64,000 nt of DNA from the NCBI RefSeq assembly GCF_029338275.1, contig NZ_CP119789.1:1984001-2048000 (forward strand), in the 5' to 3' direction. Under the pieces are notes generated by a model. That model ran no database searches and was not told the DNA's origin. It was given only the letters and a program-made list of their open reading frames with translations. Origin of the DNA: Haloarcula ordinaria. Its GTDB lineage: Archaea > Halobacteriota > Halobacteria > Halobacteriales > Haloarculaceae. Shown piece by piece: positions 17,306-26,566 of this stretch. Each line of letters begins with the position of its first letter. Position 1 is the first letter of the stretch. Made by a program: the position numbers and the translations under genes.

Positions 17306-17776
17306 GATTTGTCTGGTGCTCGATGACTCCCGGGCTCGTCCGCGACGTAATCGTCGACCCCCCACGCGGGTTTCCCGAACCCGACTCGTGTCGGGCTCGA
17401 CACCTCGGTGCTGCCCTGCTGACTCAGCAGGCAGCCGTTTGTGGAGCGTAGTTCCGGTAACCCCCTCCTGGTGTCACCGCGATTCCGCGCACCCTGTCGG
17501 CCATCTGTGCAAGTTCCTCAAGTCGTCAAAGGGTCATTGTTATTCGAGCGATAACCCAAAATTACCGGAAAGTAGCAGTCTCGTACCGGTGTAGTAGCCG
17601 TTTGATTCCGGTTTTCTAGTGAGATACTTCCAGATTTCAAGGCCGCGTATGCGGGGCCGTAACAATGCCGTTAGGTTGGGAACGTGTCTCTATCGCATGC
17701 CACTCGCAAGCCGACCACTCGACAGCATCACGACTCTACGCGCGTGTGAACGCGAACTATACCGGGAGGAGCGCCG
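17306..17776. other. Divergent intergenic region between the pilin and RAD55-like genes
   Basis: 471 nt without a credible ORF. It must carry both divergent promoters. Two inverted repeats lie on the pilin side: CCCGAC-tcgt-GTCGGG at 17380-17395 and the 8-bp-arm palindrome CCTGCTGAcTCAGCAGG at 17415-17431. An AT-richer stretch, about 17535-17640, is the best promoter zone. A strong GGAGG-type ribosome binding site (gggaggagcg) precedes the RAD55-like ATG at 17777, so that mRNA has a leader rather than being leaderless. Confidence 0.6.
17415..17431. repeat. 17-bp palindrome upstream of the pilin gene
   Basis: CCTGCTGA-C-TCAGCAGG has perfect 8-bp arms around one base. It lies 110-126 nt before the pilin start. 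It could be a dimeric regulator site or a hairpin in the pilin mRNA leader. Confidence 0.45.
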
Positions 17777-18400
17777 ATGACAGACTACCTCCCGACGGGT
17801 ATCGGGGTTCTGGATCGGAAGCTCGAGGGCGGACTGCCGGTGGGGAGCCTGGTGCTCCTCTCGGCCGACCCCGCCAGCCAGTCCGAGCAGATGCTCTACG
17901 AGCTGACGGTCCCTCGCCCGACGCTCTACCTCACGACCGCGCGCTCGCCGGCGGCGGTCATGACGGCCATCGAGAACGCCGGCGGCTCGATGGAGACGAC
18001 GAACGTCCACGCGCTCGGTGAGCGTCCCCTGAACGAGGCGTTCACGCTCGTCAGCAACTGCCCGCCGAACTCGACGGTCATCATCGACACCGTCGACATG
18101 CTCGAGACCGGGCAGACCCAGGAGTACCTCCACTTCCTGAACGACATCCGCAGCGAACTACTCTCGAAGGACAGTTACGCCGTCCTGCACGGACTCGACG
18201 GCCGCCAGGTCCAGGCCCAGCGTGACATCACCGAGTACCTCTCGGACGTCATCTTCGAACTCTCGACGGAGGTCCGCGGGGAGAACATCGAGAACCGGCT
18301 CATCGTCCCGAAGTTCCGCGGCGGCGTGCCGTTCGACGAGACGCTGAAGCTGGAGCTGACCCAGGAGGTCGCCATCGACACGAGCCGCGACATCGCGTAA
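17777..18400 (+). CDS. RAD55/KaiC-like ATPase homologue with degenerate P-loop
   Basis: 207 aa. The N-terminus (DYLPTGIGVLDRKLEGGLPVGSL) is the start of the RecA-like RAD55/KaiC fold. Where Walker A should be, the sequence is LLSADPASQSEQM, with no GKT/S, so ATP binding is doubtful. A Walker B-like strand remains (STVIIDTVDML), as does the central DIRSELLSKDSYAVLHGLDG segment. ArlH/FlaH of archaella belongs to the same superfamily, so a regulatory partner for the adjacent pilB ATPase is a reasonable inference. It sits 537 nt before pilB, same strand. Confidence 0.75.
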   Translation: MTDYLPTGIGVLDRKLEGGLPVGSLVLLSADPASQSEQMLYELTVPRPTLYLTTARSPAAVMTAIENAGGSMETTNVHALGERPLNEAFTLVSNCPPNSTVIIDTVDMLETGQTQEYLHFLNDIRSELLSKDSYAVLHGLDGRQVQAQRDITEYLSDVIFELSTEVRGENIENRLIVPKFRGGVPFDETLKLELTQEVAIDTSRDIA

Positions 18401-18937
18401 TCCCGCGGCGGTTGCGGTCCTCGCAGTGCGATGCTGTCGCCGGTTCTCCATATCCTGATTGTTCGAGGCCCGTCTACAATCTCTCTGATGTTGTCCTCGA
18501 TGTACTTGAACTATCTACTGATTCACAACTCGCCGTACCGACAACTCGGATAGAGCGCGTATCTCGGCGATAAGTCACCGCCTTCTCACGCTGAACCCGG
18601 TCACATAGCACCGATTCCCGCAATATCTATCCAAATTATTTTGGTGTGAAAATAACGACACTGAGGGCCGGTAGGTAATATATTCTTACTCGGTACGACT
18701 TTGCTTCCCCGACCGTCAGGCACTGCATTCGCGGTAGCAGGTAGATACCGACTGTTACAGGAGTTATTACCAACTTGATACCGGTCCTGTTATGAGACAG
18801 AAACACACGTAACGGGTCCGCACGGGATGGCACCGGTGAGTCGGTGGCCGAAAACTGCAGCCGACGTGTGTTCAGGAGCGAAACCATGAACGAACATACG
18901 ATTGGAGCGGTGGGAGAATCGCGGAGTGGGGCGTCCG
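18401..18937. other. Leader region upstream of pilB
   Basis: 537 nt, AT-richer than its surroundings, with no convincing gene; an 83-codon minus-strand frame (18636-18887) has atypical residue content and no family look. TATA-like stretches occur at about 18630-18645 and 18675-18690. A 20-codon frame (18886-18948, MNEHTIGAVG...) has a caggag Shine-Dalgarno-like element 8 nt ahead, and its stop overlaps the pilB ATG at 18938, so it could be a leader peptide. Confidence 0.5.
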
Positions 18938-21562
18938 ATGGCTGCTGAACAGCAGCGGCCCGACGACGACGGGGGACGGGGTAAGCCCGTGGTCGTCGGA
19001 ACCTACACCTGGGACGACCTCATGGCCGAAGTCGGCTACGCCGACGACGTCGCCGCAGTGGTCGAGACAGCGGACGACGAACCCGAGGACGGCGACCGGT
19101 TCCTCGGATTCTTCGGTCGGAAGAACGACTCGGTCCGGACCACGCGCCAGCGCGCCTGGGACGCGACGGAGTTCTCGCCCGAGGCGTACCTCGGCTTCCA
19201 CCCGGACGAACTCTCGGAACGGCTGGGCGGCGGTATCCTGTCTGCCCTGCAGTTCCGGACGGCGTTCGCCGACTGGATCACCGACACGCCGGTGACCAAA
19301 GATGAGTACACCTGGGAGCACTTCAAGTGGGAGTACTACTACGACGACCAGGGCGAGATACCGCGTGACGCGACCGGTGAGGTCGAATCGTTCGACGCCG
19401 AGTCCTTCCTGGGCTTCGACCCGGAGGAGACGGAATCACGCCTCGCCCGCGGGGCCGCGTTCGCGGAGACGCTCGACCAGATTGTCGAGGAACGCACGGT
19501 CAACGTGAACCCGGAGATCGACGAGGACCTGTTCTTCTCCGACGTCGACGGCTTCACCACCCTGGTGAACCGCTACGACCTGGAGAAGGCGGTGTCGATG
19601 GAGAAGAAACGCCACTTCGTCGAGATCGAGCGCTACTGGGTCAACAAGCCCTCCGCCTTCGTCATCCTCTTTCACTCCATCAAGGAGAACGAGAAGAAGT
19701 ACTACCTGGTCGAGCCGTACATGAACGACATCGAGGACAACGTCAAGGACTACCTGACGGGCCGCCTCCGCAACGCGATCAAGTACTCCGAGGACGAGGC
19801 CCTCATCGACGGGTCCGACGACGACCGCTCGGTCATCATCGAAGAGGAGACCCTTCGACTGCTCGAGCAGTACGACCTCCTCGAGGGCAGCGGCGACGAC
19901 AGCGTCACCGGCCAGTTCAAGGCACTCCTCTCGGACCGCGTCGAGCTCGAATCGCACGACGGTGAGCTCCGCGGCCTGAAGGCGCGACCCGAACCCGCGG
20001 TGCTCGAAGAGGACTCTGGCACGCTTACCGAGGCGCAGGTCGAACGCCTGCTCTACGAGCTCCAGCGGGACTTCCTGGGCTACGAGCGCATCGACGGCAT
20101 CAAACACGACGTCAACGTCGAGGACATCTCGTGTGACGGCTACAACTCGCCGGTGTTCGTCTACCACTCCGAGTACGAGAACCTCATCACGAACGTCTTC
20201 CACGACGAGTCCGGGCTGGACAACTTCGTGGTGAAGCTCGCCCAGCGTTCGGGCAAAGGCATCTCGAAGCGTCGGCCACAGGTCGACGCGACGCTACCCG
20301 ATGGGTCGCGTGCCCAGCTCACGCTGGGTCGTGAAGTGTCGGACCACGGGACCAACTACACCATCCGGCAGTTCAAGGACGTGCCGTACACGCCAATCGA
20401 CCTCATCAACTGGAACACCTTCTCGCTCGACGAGATGGCGTTCCTCTGGCTCGCCATCGAGAACAACCGTAGCCTGGTCTTCTCCGGTGGGACCGCCTCC
20501 GGGAAGACGACCAGCCTGAACGCCGTCTCGCTGTTCATCCCGTCGAACTCGAAGATCGTGACCATCGAGGACACGCGCGAGGTGGAGCTGCCCCAGCGCA
20601 ACTGGGTCGCCAGCGTCACTCGCCCATCCTTCGGCGAGGACGACACCGGTGACGTCGACGAGTTCGACCTCCTGGAGGCCGCACTCCGACAGCGCCCCGA
20701 GTTCATCGTGATGGGTGAGGTCCGGGGTGAGGAGGGACGGACCCTCTTCCAGGTCATGTCGACCGGGCACACGACCCTGACGACCTTCCACGCCGACTCG
20801 GTCGGCGAGGTCCTCAAGCGGTTCACCACGGCACCGATCAACGTCTCGAAGACGATGTTCACCGGGCTCGACCTGGTGTCGGTCCAGACCCAGACCCGCG
20901 TGCAGGGCCGAAAGGTCCGGCGCAACAAGACCATCACCGAGGTCAACCACTACGACCCCGAGAACGACGAGATCAACGTTCGAGAGATTTACGAGTGGCA
21001 GCCCGAGAGCGACGAGTTCCTGAAACTCGGTCGCTCGAACACGCTCGAGGACATCAAGTTCGACCGGGGCTGGGACAACAGCCAGCTCGAAGACGAGCTG
21101 TTCAAGCGCAAGACCGTGCTGGCCTACCTCATCGACAACGAGTTCTCCGACTACTCGGAGGTCGCCGCGACGCTCCAGGCGTTCATCAACGACCCGGACA
21201 CGATTCTGGGCCTGATGGCTCGCGGCGAACTCGGCGACAGCCTCGCCGACCTCCGCGAGATGGAGAGCGTCATGATCGACATCGACCCCGAGAAGGAGGC
21301 GCTCGTCCCCCGGCCGTCGCCGAGCGACGAGACGGCCGAACTCGCGAAGGAGATTCTCGATACCGCCGAGTCGACGATTCTCGACGACTACCGGGAAGAA
21401 GCAGCGGGGACGCTGTTCGGTGCGTTACCCGAGGCCATCCGCGCGGCGGGCGCAGAGATTCGAAGCGGACTGGCGACCGATGGCATGGGCGAAGCGGACG
21501 CCCAGAGCCTCGACATCCCCGAACTGAGCGACGAACAGACGGACGCGGATACAACGGAGTAA
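18938..21562 (+). CDS. pilB: Type IV pilus assembly / secretion ATPase PilB
   Basis: 874 aa. An N-terminal acidic extension and N-domain (1-430) precede a VirB11/GspE-type ATPase core. Walker A is at about 517-526 ([10 protein letters not shown]), the Asp box at about 545 ([13 protein letters not shown]), Walker B at about 587-600 ([13 protein letters not shown]), and the His box after it ([12 protein letters not shown]). It powers pilus subunit insertion at the membrane. I chose ATG 18938 ([12 protein letters not shown]); a TTG at 18902 is in frame but weak. It is 4 nt upstream of the L12-like gene and heads an eight-gene cluster with pilC and pseudopilins. Confidence 0.93.
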   Translation: MAAEQQRPDDDGGRGKPVVVGTYTWDDLMAEVGYADDVAAVVETADDEPEDGDRFLGFFGRKNDSVRTTRQRAWDATEFSPEAYLGFHPDELSERLGGGILSALQFRTAFADWITDTPVTKDEYTWEHFKWEYYYDDQGEIPRDATGEVESFDAESFLGFDPEETESRLARGAAFAETLDQIVEERTVNVNPEIDEDLFFSDVDGFTTLVNRYDLEKAVSMEKKRHFVEIERYWVNKPSAFVILFHSIKENEKKYYLVEPYMNDIEDNVKDYLTGRLRNAIKYSEDEALIDGSDDDRSVIIEEETLRLLEQYDLLEGSGDDSVTGQFKALLSDRVELESHDGELRGLKARPEPAVLEEDSGTLTEAQVERLLYELQRDFLGYERIDGIKHDVNVEDISCDGYNSPVFVYHSEYENLITNVFHDESGLDNFVVKLAQRSGKGISKRRPQVDATLPDGSRAQLTLGREVSDHGTNYTIRQFKDVPYTPIDLINWNTFSLDEMAFLWLAIENNRSLVFSGGTASGKTTSLNAVSLFIPSNSKIVTIEDTREVELPQRNWVASVTRPSFGEDDTGDVDEFDLLEAALRQRPEFIVMGEVRGEEGRTLFQVMSTGHTTLTTFHADSVGEVLKRFTTAPINVSKTMFTGLDLVSVQTQTRVQGRKVRRNKTITEVNHYDPENDEINVREIYEWQPESDEFLKLGRSNTLEDIKFDRGWDNSQLEDELFKRKTVLAYLIDNEFSDYSEVAATLQAFINDPDTILGLMARGELGDSLADLREMESVMIDIDPEKEALVPRPSPSDETAELAKEILDTAESTILDDYREEAAGTLFGALPEAIRAAGAEIRSGLATDGMGEADAQSLDIPELSDEQTDADTTE

Positions 21563-21566
21563 CACA

Positions 21567-21953
21567 ATGGAATACGTTTACGCAGTGCTCATGCTGCACG
21601 AGACCGGGGCAGAGATCAACGAACAGAACCTGACCGCCACGATCGAGGCGGCCGGCGGGGACGTTCCGTCGTCCCGCGTCAAGGCCGTCGTGGCGGCGCT
21701 CGAAGACGTCGATATCGCGGCGACGGAAGCGGCGTCGATAGACACCGGCGGCGAGCCCGCACTCGAAGACGACGGTTCCGAGGACGACTCGGACGCCGAG
21801 CGCGAGTCGAGTGGCATCCAGTCGCTGTTCGACGACGAGCACGACGCGGACGACGAGGGGATCGAACGCGACGACGACGCCGTCGAGGACGCTGCTCGTC
21901 CCAGTGACCTCGACGGTGAGGCGGTGGACGCAAGCGACGAGTCGGAGGCATAG
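21567..21953 (+). CDS. Paralogue of ribosomal stalk protein L12 (aL12/P1) in the pilus operon
   Basis: 128 aa. The first 50 residues ([20 protein letters not shown], then [15 protein letters not shown]) are the N-terminal dimerisation domain of archaeal ribosomal protein L12/P1, which docks on the L10/P0 stalk base. The usual Ala-rich hinge is missing. A degenerate form of the factor-binding C-terminal motif (GLG-LFG in true L12) appears internally as [10 protein letters not shown] at about residues 85-94, followed by about 35 acidic residues. It is 4 nt after pilB and abuts pilC (TAG then ATG), so it is certainly cotranscribed. A role in pilus assembly or coupling to translation is unknown. 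Confidence 0.88.
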   Translation: MEYVYAVLMLHETGAEINEQNLTATIEAAGGDVPSSRVKAVVAALEDVDIAATEAASIDTGGEPALEDDGSEDDSDAERESSGIQSLFDDEHDADDEGIERDDDAVEDAARPSDLDGEAVDASDESEA

Positions 21954-23990
21954 ATGAGCACCGAGACTGGTGAACCGCAATCCATCCGCAAGTTCGAGGG
22001 GGCCGGAGACGAGTTAGGGAACCTGTTCTACCCCGTCTACGACTACCTCTTCGACGACTCCGACGTGTTCGTCCAGTCTGTCGAGACGAAGCTCGCCGAG
22101 TCGCGGATGCCCGACACCGTCGAGATGTATCTCTCGCACGCCATCGCCGTGGGCGTTCTCACTGGACTGGCGCTGTGGACCCTCGGCATCGGCCTGGGGC
22201 TCTTCCTCGTCTCGATGGGCTTCTTCGCCGGACCCCTGCTGGGCGTGCCGCTGCCCGACAGCGGTGTGGTCGCGGAGTTCGTGCGAAGCGCCAGGGCACC
22301 CTTCGTGGTCCTCTTGTTGGGCTGTGTCCTCGGCGGGCTCGGCTTCGGAGCCGGGTTCGGGACCATCGTCGGGATTCCGTACCTGCGGGCCAACGAGCGC
22401 AAGCGCGAGATCAACATGTTGCTCTCGGACTCCGTGTCGTTCATGTACGCCCTCTCGCTGGGCGGGCTGAATCAGCTCGAACTGCTCGAGGCGATGGCGA
22501 AAGCCGACGACACCTACGGTGAAGTGTCCCGCGAGTTCCAGGCCATCGTCCGGGAGACCAAGACGCTCGACGTCGACTACCGGACGGCCATCAAGAACCA
22601 GATGGACCACTCCCCGAGCGACGAGTTCCGCGAGTTCCTCGTGGACATGCTCTCTGTCATCCACAGCGGTGGGAACATGACGAAGTTCTTAGAGGACAAG
22701 AAGCACAAGTACATGCGCACGGCGAAACAGGAACAGGAGCAGACCCTCGACGTGCTCGAGCTGCTCGGCGAGATGTACATCACCATCTCGCTGTTCCCGC
22801 TGTTGCTCATCATCATCCTCGTGGTGATGAACATGCTCGGCAACGCGTCGACGATGATGCTCTACATCACCGTCTACGCGCTCATCCCGACCATCGCACT
22901 GGCGTTCCTGGTGCTCGTCACCAGCATCAAGCGCGACGAGTTCGGCGACGGCTACATCAAGCCGCGCGACTCCAGCATCTGGCTCGACACCGAGGGTCGG
23001 TCCGGCATCACCAACCTCGGGTTCATCACCTCGTTTACCGGCACGTACTACATCTTCGACCGCATCGCGGCCAAGCGCGGGCTCGAAGAGACCGTGGCGC
23101 TCCTGCGCAAGCCACACGTGTTCTTCCGGGACAACCCGCTGTACACGTTCGCGCTGAGCGTCCCGGCCGCCGTCTCGCTGGTCGCAGCGGCGGCGCTGTC
23201 GGGCACGGTCCCCACGTCCTGGTCGGGCGTGGTCGCGCGGCCGGTGTGGTCGACGTTCGTCTACGTCTACATCCCGCTGTTCCTGACCGTGACGCCCATG
23301 GCCGTGTTCCACACCTGGAACCAGCGGTCCCGGCGTGCGATACTCGGGAACCTCTCGGACACGCTGCTGAAGCTCTCCTCGGTCAACGCGACCGGGGCGA
23401 CGGTGCTCGAGTCAATCAAGACCGTCTCCGAGACGTCTTCGGACAAGCTCGCGGAGGAACTCCGAATCATCCACCACAAGGTGCACTTCGGGATGAGCCT
23501 CAAGGAGTCGCTCATCGAGTTCAACAACAAGTACCACATGCCCCAGCTCGCACGGACGGTCAAACTCATCACGAAGGCCCAGGAAGCGTCCAGCCACATC
23601 GCCGTCGTCCTCGCGACCGCCGCGAACGCCAGCGAGAACGCGGACGACCTGCGCCGGGAGCGCCACTCCCGTTCGATGATGCAGGTGGCCATCGTGCTCA
23701 TGACCTACGTCACGCTGCTGGGCGTCATGGCACTGCTGAAGGTGCAGTTCATCGACGTCATGGCTGATTTCGGTGCCGGTGCGGCCGTGGGGAGCGCGGG
23801 CGGGATGTCGCTCGGTGGCGCCATCGACGCGGACCTGCTCTCGCTGATGTTCTTCCACGCCGTGACCATCCAGGCCGTGTTCGCGGGCCTCATCTCGGGA
23901 TATCTCCGGGAAGCGAGCCTCCGCGCCGGCGCGAAGTACGTCGTCGTGCTCCTCGCGCTCTCCCTGACCGTCTGGACGGTGGTGGGGTAG
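21954..23990 (+). CDS. pilC: Type IV pilus membrane platform protein PilC/TadC (T2SSF)
   Basis: 678 aa. Two GspF/T2SSF domains are visible: the first around residues 150-300 (MLLSDSVSFMYALSLGGLNQ, then MLSVIHSGGNMTKFLEDKK) and the second around 460-600 (LGNLSDTLLKLSSVNATGA, LARTVKLITKAQEASSH). Hydrophobic helices lie near residues 65-90, 105-135, 270-325, 385-440 and 580-675. Archaeal pilC proteins with two domains partner with PilB to assemble pilins. Its ATG immediately follows the L12-like stop. Confidence 0.92.
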   Translation: MSTETGEPQSIRKFEGAGDELGNLFYPVYDYLFDDSDVFVQSVETKLAESRMPDTVEMYLSHAIAVGVLTGLALWTLGIGLGLFLVSMGFFAGPLLGVPLPDSGVVAEFVRSARAPFVVLLLGCVLGGLGFGAGFGTIVGIPYLRANERKREINMLLSDSVSFMYALSLGGLNQLELLEAMAKADDTYGEVSREFQAIVRETKTLDVDYRTAIKNQMDHSPSDEFREFLVDMLSVIHSGGNMTKFLEDKKHKYMRTAKQEQEQTLDVLELLGEMYITISLFPLLLIIILVVMNMLGNASTMMLYITVYALIPTIALAFLVLVTSIKRDEFGDGYIKPRDSSIWLDTEGRSGITNLGFITSFTGTYYIFDRIAAKRGLEETVALLRKPHVFFRDNPLYTFALSVPAAVSLVAAAALSGTVPTSWSGVVARPVWSTFVYVYIPLFLTVTPMAVFHTWNQRSRRAILGNLSDTLLKLSSVNATGATVLESIKTVSETSSDKLAEELRIIHHKVHFGMSLKESLIEFNNKYHMPQLARTVKLITKAQEASSHIAVVLATAANASENADDLRRERHSRSMMQVAIVLMTYVTLLGVMALLKVQFIDVMADFGAGAAVGSAGGMSLGGAIDADLLSLMFFHAVTIQAVFAGLISGYLREASLRAGAKYVVVLLALSLTVWTVVG

Positions 23991-24521
23991 ATGCAGTCGC
24001 CTCGTACCGCTCGCGGCCAGTTGACCCTCGACTTCCTGACGGGGATGGCGGTGTTCTTCGTCGTCGTCGGGTTCGTGTTCCTGTTCGTCCCCGGGCTCGT
24101 CTCGTCGACCCCGGGCGGTCAGGAGGACCCGTTGGTCGCTGATAGAGTCGCGAACCAGCTCGTCGACTTCCACCTCGGCGAGCCCGCCACGACCTCGCTG
24201 GACCCGGCCTGCACGGTCGACTTCTTCAGTCAGTCCAGTCCGGACTCGTGTGGCACGCTCGAGACGAGCGAGCCGCTGACCGACCAGCTCGGCATCGACG
24301 ACCGCTACCGAGTGACCGTCTCGATTCGGCCGGACGACGCCGGTAGAACCGACGATACGGTCCTCTGTGCGGACGGCGGGTCAATCGGCCCGTGTACGGG
24401 CAGCGGTACCCCGCTCACCGTCGGTGAGACGTATCAGTCCGGTGAGGGCACGGTCGTCACCGCAGAGCGTCACGTCTCTATCGACGGGACGGCCGCCGTC
24501 CTGGTGGTGGAGGTGTGGTGA
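23991..24521 (+). CDS. Pseudopilin-like protein 1 of the pil operon
   Basis: 176 aa. The N-terminal leader ends RGQLTLDFLTG, followed by one hydrophobic helix (about 17-36). This resembles type IV pilin leaders but lacks the SPVIG signature. The exported part is Asp/Thr-rich with four or more cysteines (ACTVDF, SCGTLE, LCADGGSIGPC), suggesting disulfides. It belongs to the haloarchaeal DUF72xx group found after pilC (I associate it with DUF7287, unverified). Its ATG directly follows the pilC stop, and its TGA overlaps the start region of the next gene. Confidence 0.75.
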   Translation: MQSPRTARGQLTLDFLTGMAVFFVVVGFVFLFVPGLVSSTPGGQEDPLVADRVANQLVDFHLGEPATTSLDPACTVDFFSQSSPDSCGTLETSEPLTDQLGIDDRYRVTVSIRPDDAGRTDDTVLCADGGSIGPCTGSGTPLTVGETYQSGEGTVVTAERHVSIDGTAAVLVVEVW

Positions 24522-24523
24522 CC

Positions 24524-25138
24524 ATGAGTGACAGAGGACAGGTGTTCACACTCGAAGCGCTGGTCTCCGGGATGCTCCTCCTGGGCGCGATCGTCTTCGC
24601 GCTCCAGGCGACGGCCGTCACGCCACAGAGCGCGACGACGGCGAGCGCCCACTCCGTGACCCAGCTCGAACGGGTCGCCTCGGGCGTCCTCGAAGACGCT
24701 GCTGAGGACGGGTCGCTGAAGCGGACCGTCCTCTTCTGGGACCCGGACGCCAAGGCGTTCTACGGGCTCGACGCGTACGAGTCCGGCTACGCGAACGGCG
24801 ACCTGCCGACCGCGTTCGGCGAGCAGCTCCGCCGGAGCTTCGCGAGCGACGGCGTCGTCTACAACGTCAACGTCCGGTACCAGGTCCCCGGGGACGACCC
24901 CGAGACCGTGCGTATCGTCGACAGCGGCACGCCGAGTGACGACGCCGTCCGCGTCGCCACGCTCGTGACGCTGTACGACGAGGACCCGCTGTACTACGAC
25001 GGCGACGGCGACGAGTCGACGCCCGCGGTCGCGGGCACCGACACCGTCTCGTCGGTGCCGTTCTACGCGCCCGACGACTCGCCCGGAAGCGGCCTCTACA
25101 ACGTCGTCTCCGTGGAGGTGGTCCTGTGGTCCACCTGA
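24524..25138 (+). CDS. Pseudopilin-like protein 2 of the pil operon
   Basis: 204 aa. The N-terminus MSDRGQVFTLEALVSGMLLL is a pilin-like leader and helix (DRGQ-FTLEA, hydrophobic to about residue 30). The remainder is an acidic extracytoplasmic domain ending VSVEVVLWST. I take ATG 24524; GTG at 24518, which overlaps the preceding TGA, is a possible start. Probably a minor pilin (DUF7288-like, unverified). Confidence 0.75.
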   Translation: MSDRGQVFTLEALVSGMLLLGAIVFALQATAVTPQSATTASAHSVTQLERVASGVLEDAAEDGSLKRTVLFWDPDAKAFYGLDAYESGYANGDLPTAFGEQLRRSFASDGVVYNVNVRYQVPGDDPETVRIVDSGTPSDDAVRVATLVTLYDEDPLYYDGDGDESTPAVAGTDTVSSVPFYAPDDSPGSGLYNVVSVEVVLWST

Positions 25139-26115
25139 TTCCGTCGGGAGCGAGTGAGCGTGGGCAGGTCCTCCTCGTGACGACGTTCGGCATCGCCGTC
25201 CTGCTCGTCGCGCTGACGCTGGTGTTGAACGCTTCGGCGTTCGCCCAGACGATGGCGACGACCAGTGACGACGACACCCGGGAGGCTATCGGGTTCACCG
25301 TCGCGGCGACGGACGGCGTCTCGGGAGCCATCGCCCACGCCAACGAACACAGCGACGGCAGCCAGTCCGCACTCCGGACCGACCTCGAGACGAGCGTCGC
25401 TGACTGGAGTGCCAGCGCCGACGACGACGCTGCCAGACGCGGCGGGCACTCAGAGGTAGCCCTAACCGGGTCGACCCACGAGACGCGAATCAACCAGACC
25501 GACTCGACGCGGGATTTCCAGAGCGGCGCGACCAGCCCCGAGAGTGACTGGACGCTCGCGAGCGACGTCACTGCGGCGAGCGACCTGCGGTTGAACGTCT
25601 CCAAGAACTCACTCGTCGAATCCGACCTCGACGGCGACGTCGCCACCCTGACCGGCGACGGCGTGTTCACTGTCCTCGTCACCGAGGACGACGGCGACAC
25701 CTGGCGGCTGTTCGCCTACACGAACAGTTCCCAGGTCGTCGTCAAAGTCCGAGACACGAGCGGTACCCTGCACGGTGGCTGCACCGTCAGCGGTCCGCCG
25801 GGACAGGACGTCACCATCGACCTGGTGACCGGGGAGCTCGACGGGAGTTCCTGCAGTTCGCTCGACACCTTCGGCGACGTCGAAAGCCCGTACAGCATCG
25901 AGTTCCGCTCGGCGGACAACGTCGTGGGGACCTACACGATGCTCGTCGAACACGCACCGACCGGCGTCGACGACAGCAACTACGCCGACGACGCGGCCAA
26001 CGGCCCGACCGCAGACGGTCAGATATCGTCTGCCACCGTCCGTATCACCTACGTGACGTCGAGCGTCGAGTACGTCACCGAGACGACCGTCGAGGGGGGT
26101 GATGCCGATGCATGA
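25126..26115 (+). CDS. Pseudopilin-like protein 3 of the pil operon
   Basis: 329 aa starting at GTG 25126, 13 nt inside the previous gene. A basic/polar leader (ERGQVLLVTTFGIAVLLVAL) runs into one membrane helix (about 14-38). The ectodomain is Asp/Ser/Thr-rich with a paired-cysteine region (GGCTVSG, SSCSSL) near residues 220-245 and several N-glycosylation sequons (NVS, NQT, NSS). This is the largest of the five minor-pilin-like genes (DUF7261-like, unverified). Confidence 0.75.
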   Translation: MVHLIPSGASERGQVLLVTTFGIAVLLVALTLVLNASAFAQTMATTSDDDTREAIGFTVAATDGVSGAIAHANEHSDGSQSALRTDLETSVADWSASADDDAARRGGHSEVALTGSTHETRINQTDSTRDFQSGATSPESDWTLASDVTAASDLRLNVSKNSLVESDLDGDVATLTGDGVFTVLVTEDDGDTWRLFAYTNSSQVVVKVRDTSGTLHGGCTVSGPPGQDVTIDLVTGELDGSSCSSLDTFGDVESPYSIEFRSADNVVGTYTMLVEHAPTGVDDSNYADDAANGPTADGQISSATVRITYVTSSVEYVTETTVEGGDADA

Positions 26116-26566
26116 CCGCGGCGTCTCGCCCGCCGTCGGCTTCGTGACGACGCTGGCTATCACGCTGCTGCTGGTCACCTCGCTGTTCACGTCGACCGGC
26201 TCGCTCGTCTCGGCCGAGCGCGACAGCACCGTCCAGTCTGAACTCGACGTGCTGGGCAACCGGTTCGCCGACCAGCTGACCGCCGCAGACGCCCTCGTCC
26301 GTGCAACTGACGCGCCGACGACGGTCCGCGTCACCGACCGACTGCCCGAACGCGTCGCCGGTGAACAGTACCGCATCGCCATCGAACAGACTGGCACCAG
26401 CGGCGACGCCTACCAGTACCGCCTCGTGGTCACGAGCGCCTCGGTCGAGGTCTCGGCGGTCGTCGACCTCAAGACCGGCACGCAGATCGAGGAGACGTCC
26501 GTCACCGGCGGCGAGTTCGTCATCTCGTACGACGCGGCCACCGGAACCCTGGAGGTGACCCAGTGA
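26108..26566 (+). CDS. Pseudopilin-like protein 4 of the pil operon
   Basis: 152 aa. It has the clearest pilin N-terminus of the five: MHDRGVSPAVGFVTTLAITL, close to the VSPVIG signature of true archaeal pilins. A small acidic beta domain follows. ATG 26108 overlaps the previous TGA; ATG 26102 is an alternative. Likely a minor pilin (DUF7266-like, unverified) processed by PibD. Confidence 0.78.
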   Translation: MHDRGVSPAVGFVTTLAITLLLVTSLFTSTGSLVSAERDSTVQSELDVLGNRFADQLTAADALVRATDAPTTVRVTDRLPERVAGEQYRIAIEQTGTSGDAYQYRLVVTSASVEVSAVVDLKTGTQIEETSVTGGEFVISYDAATGTLEVTQ

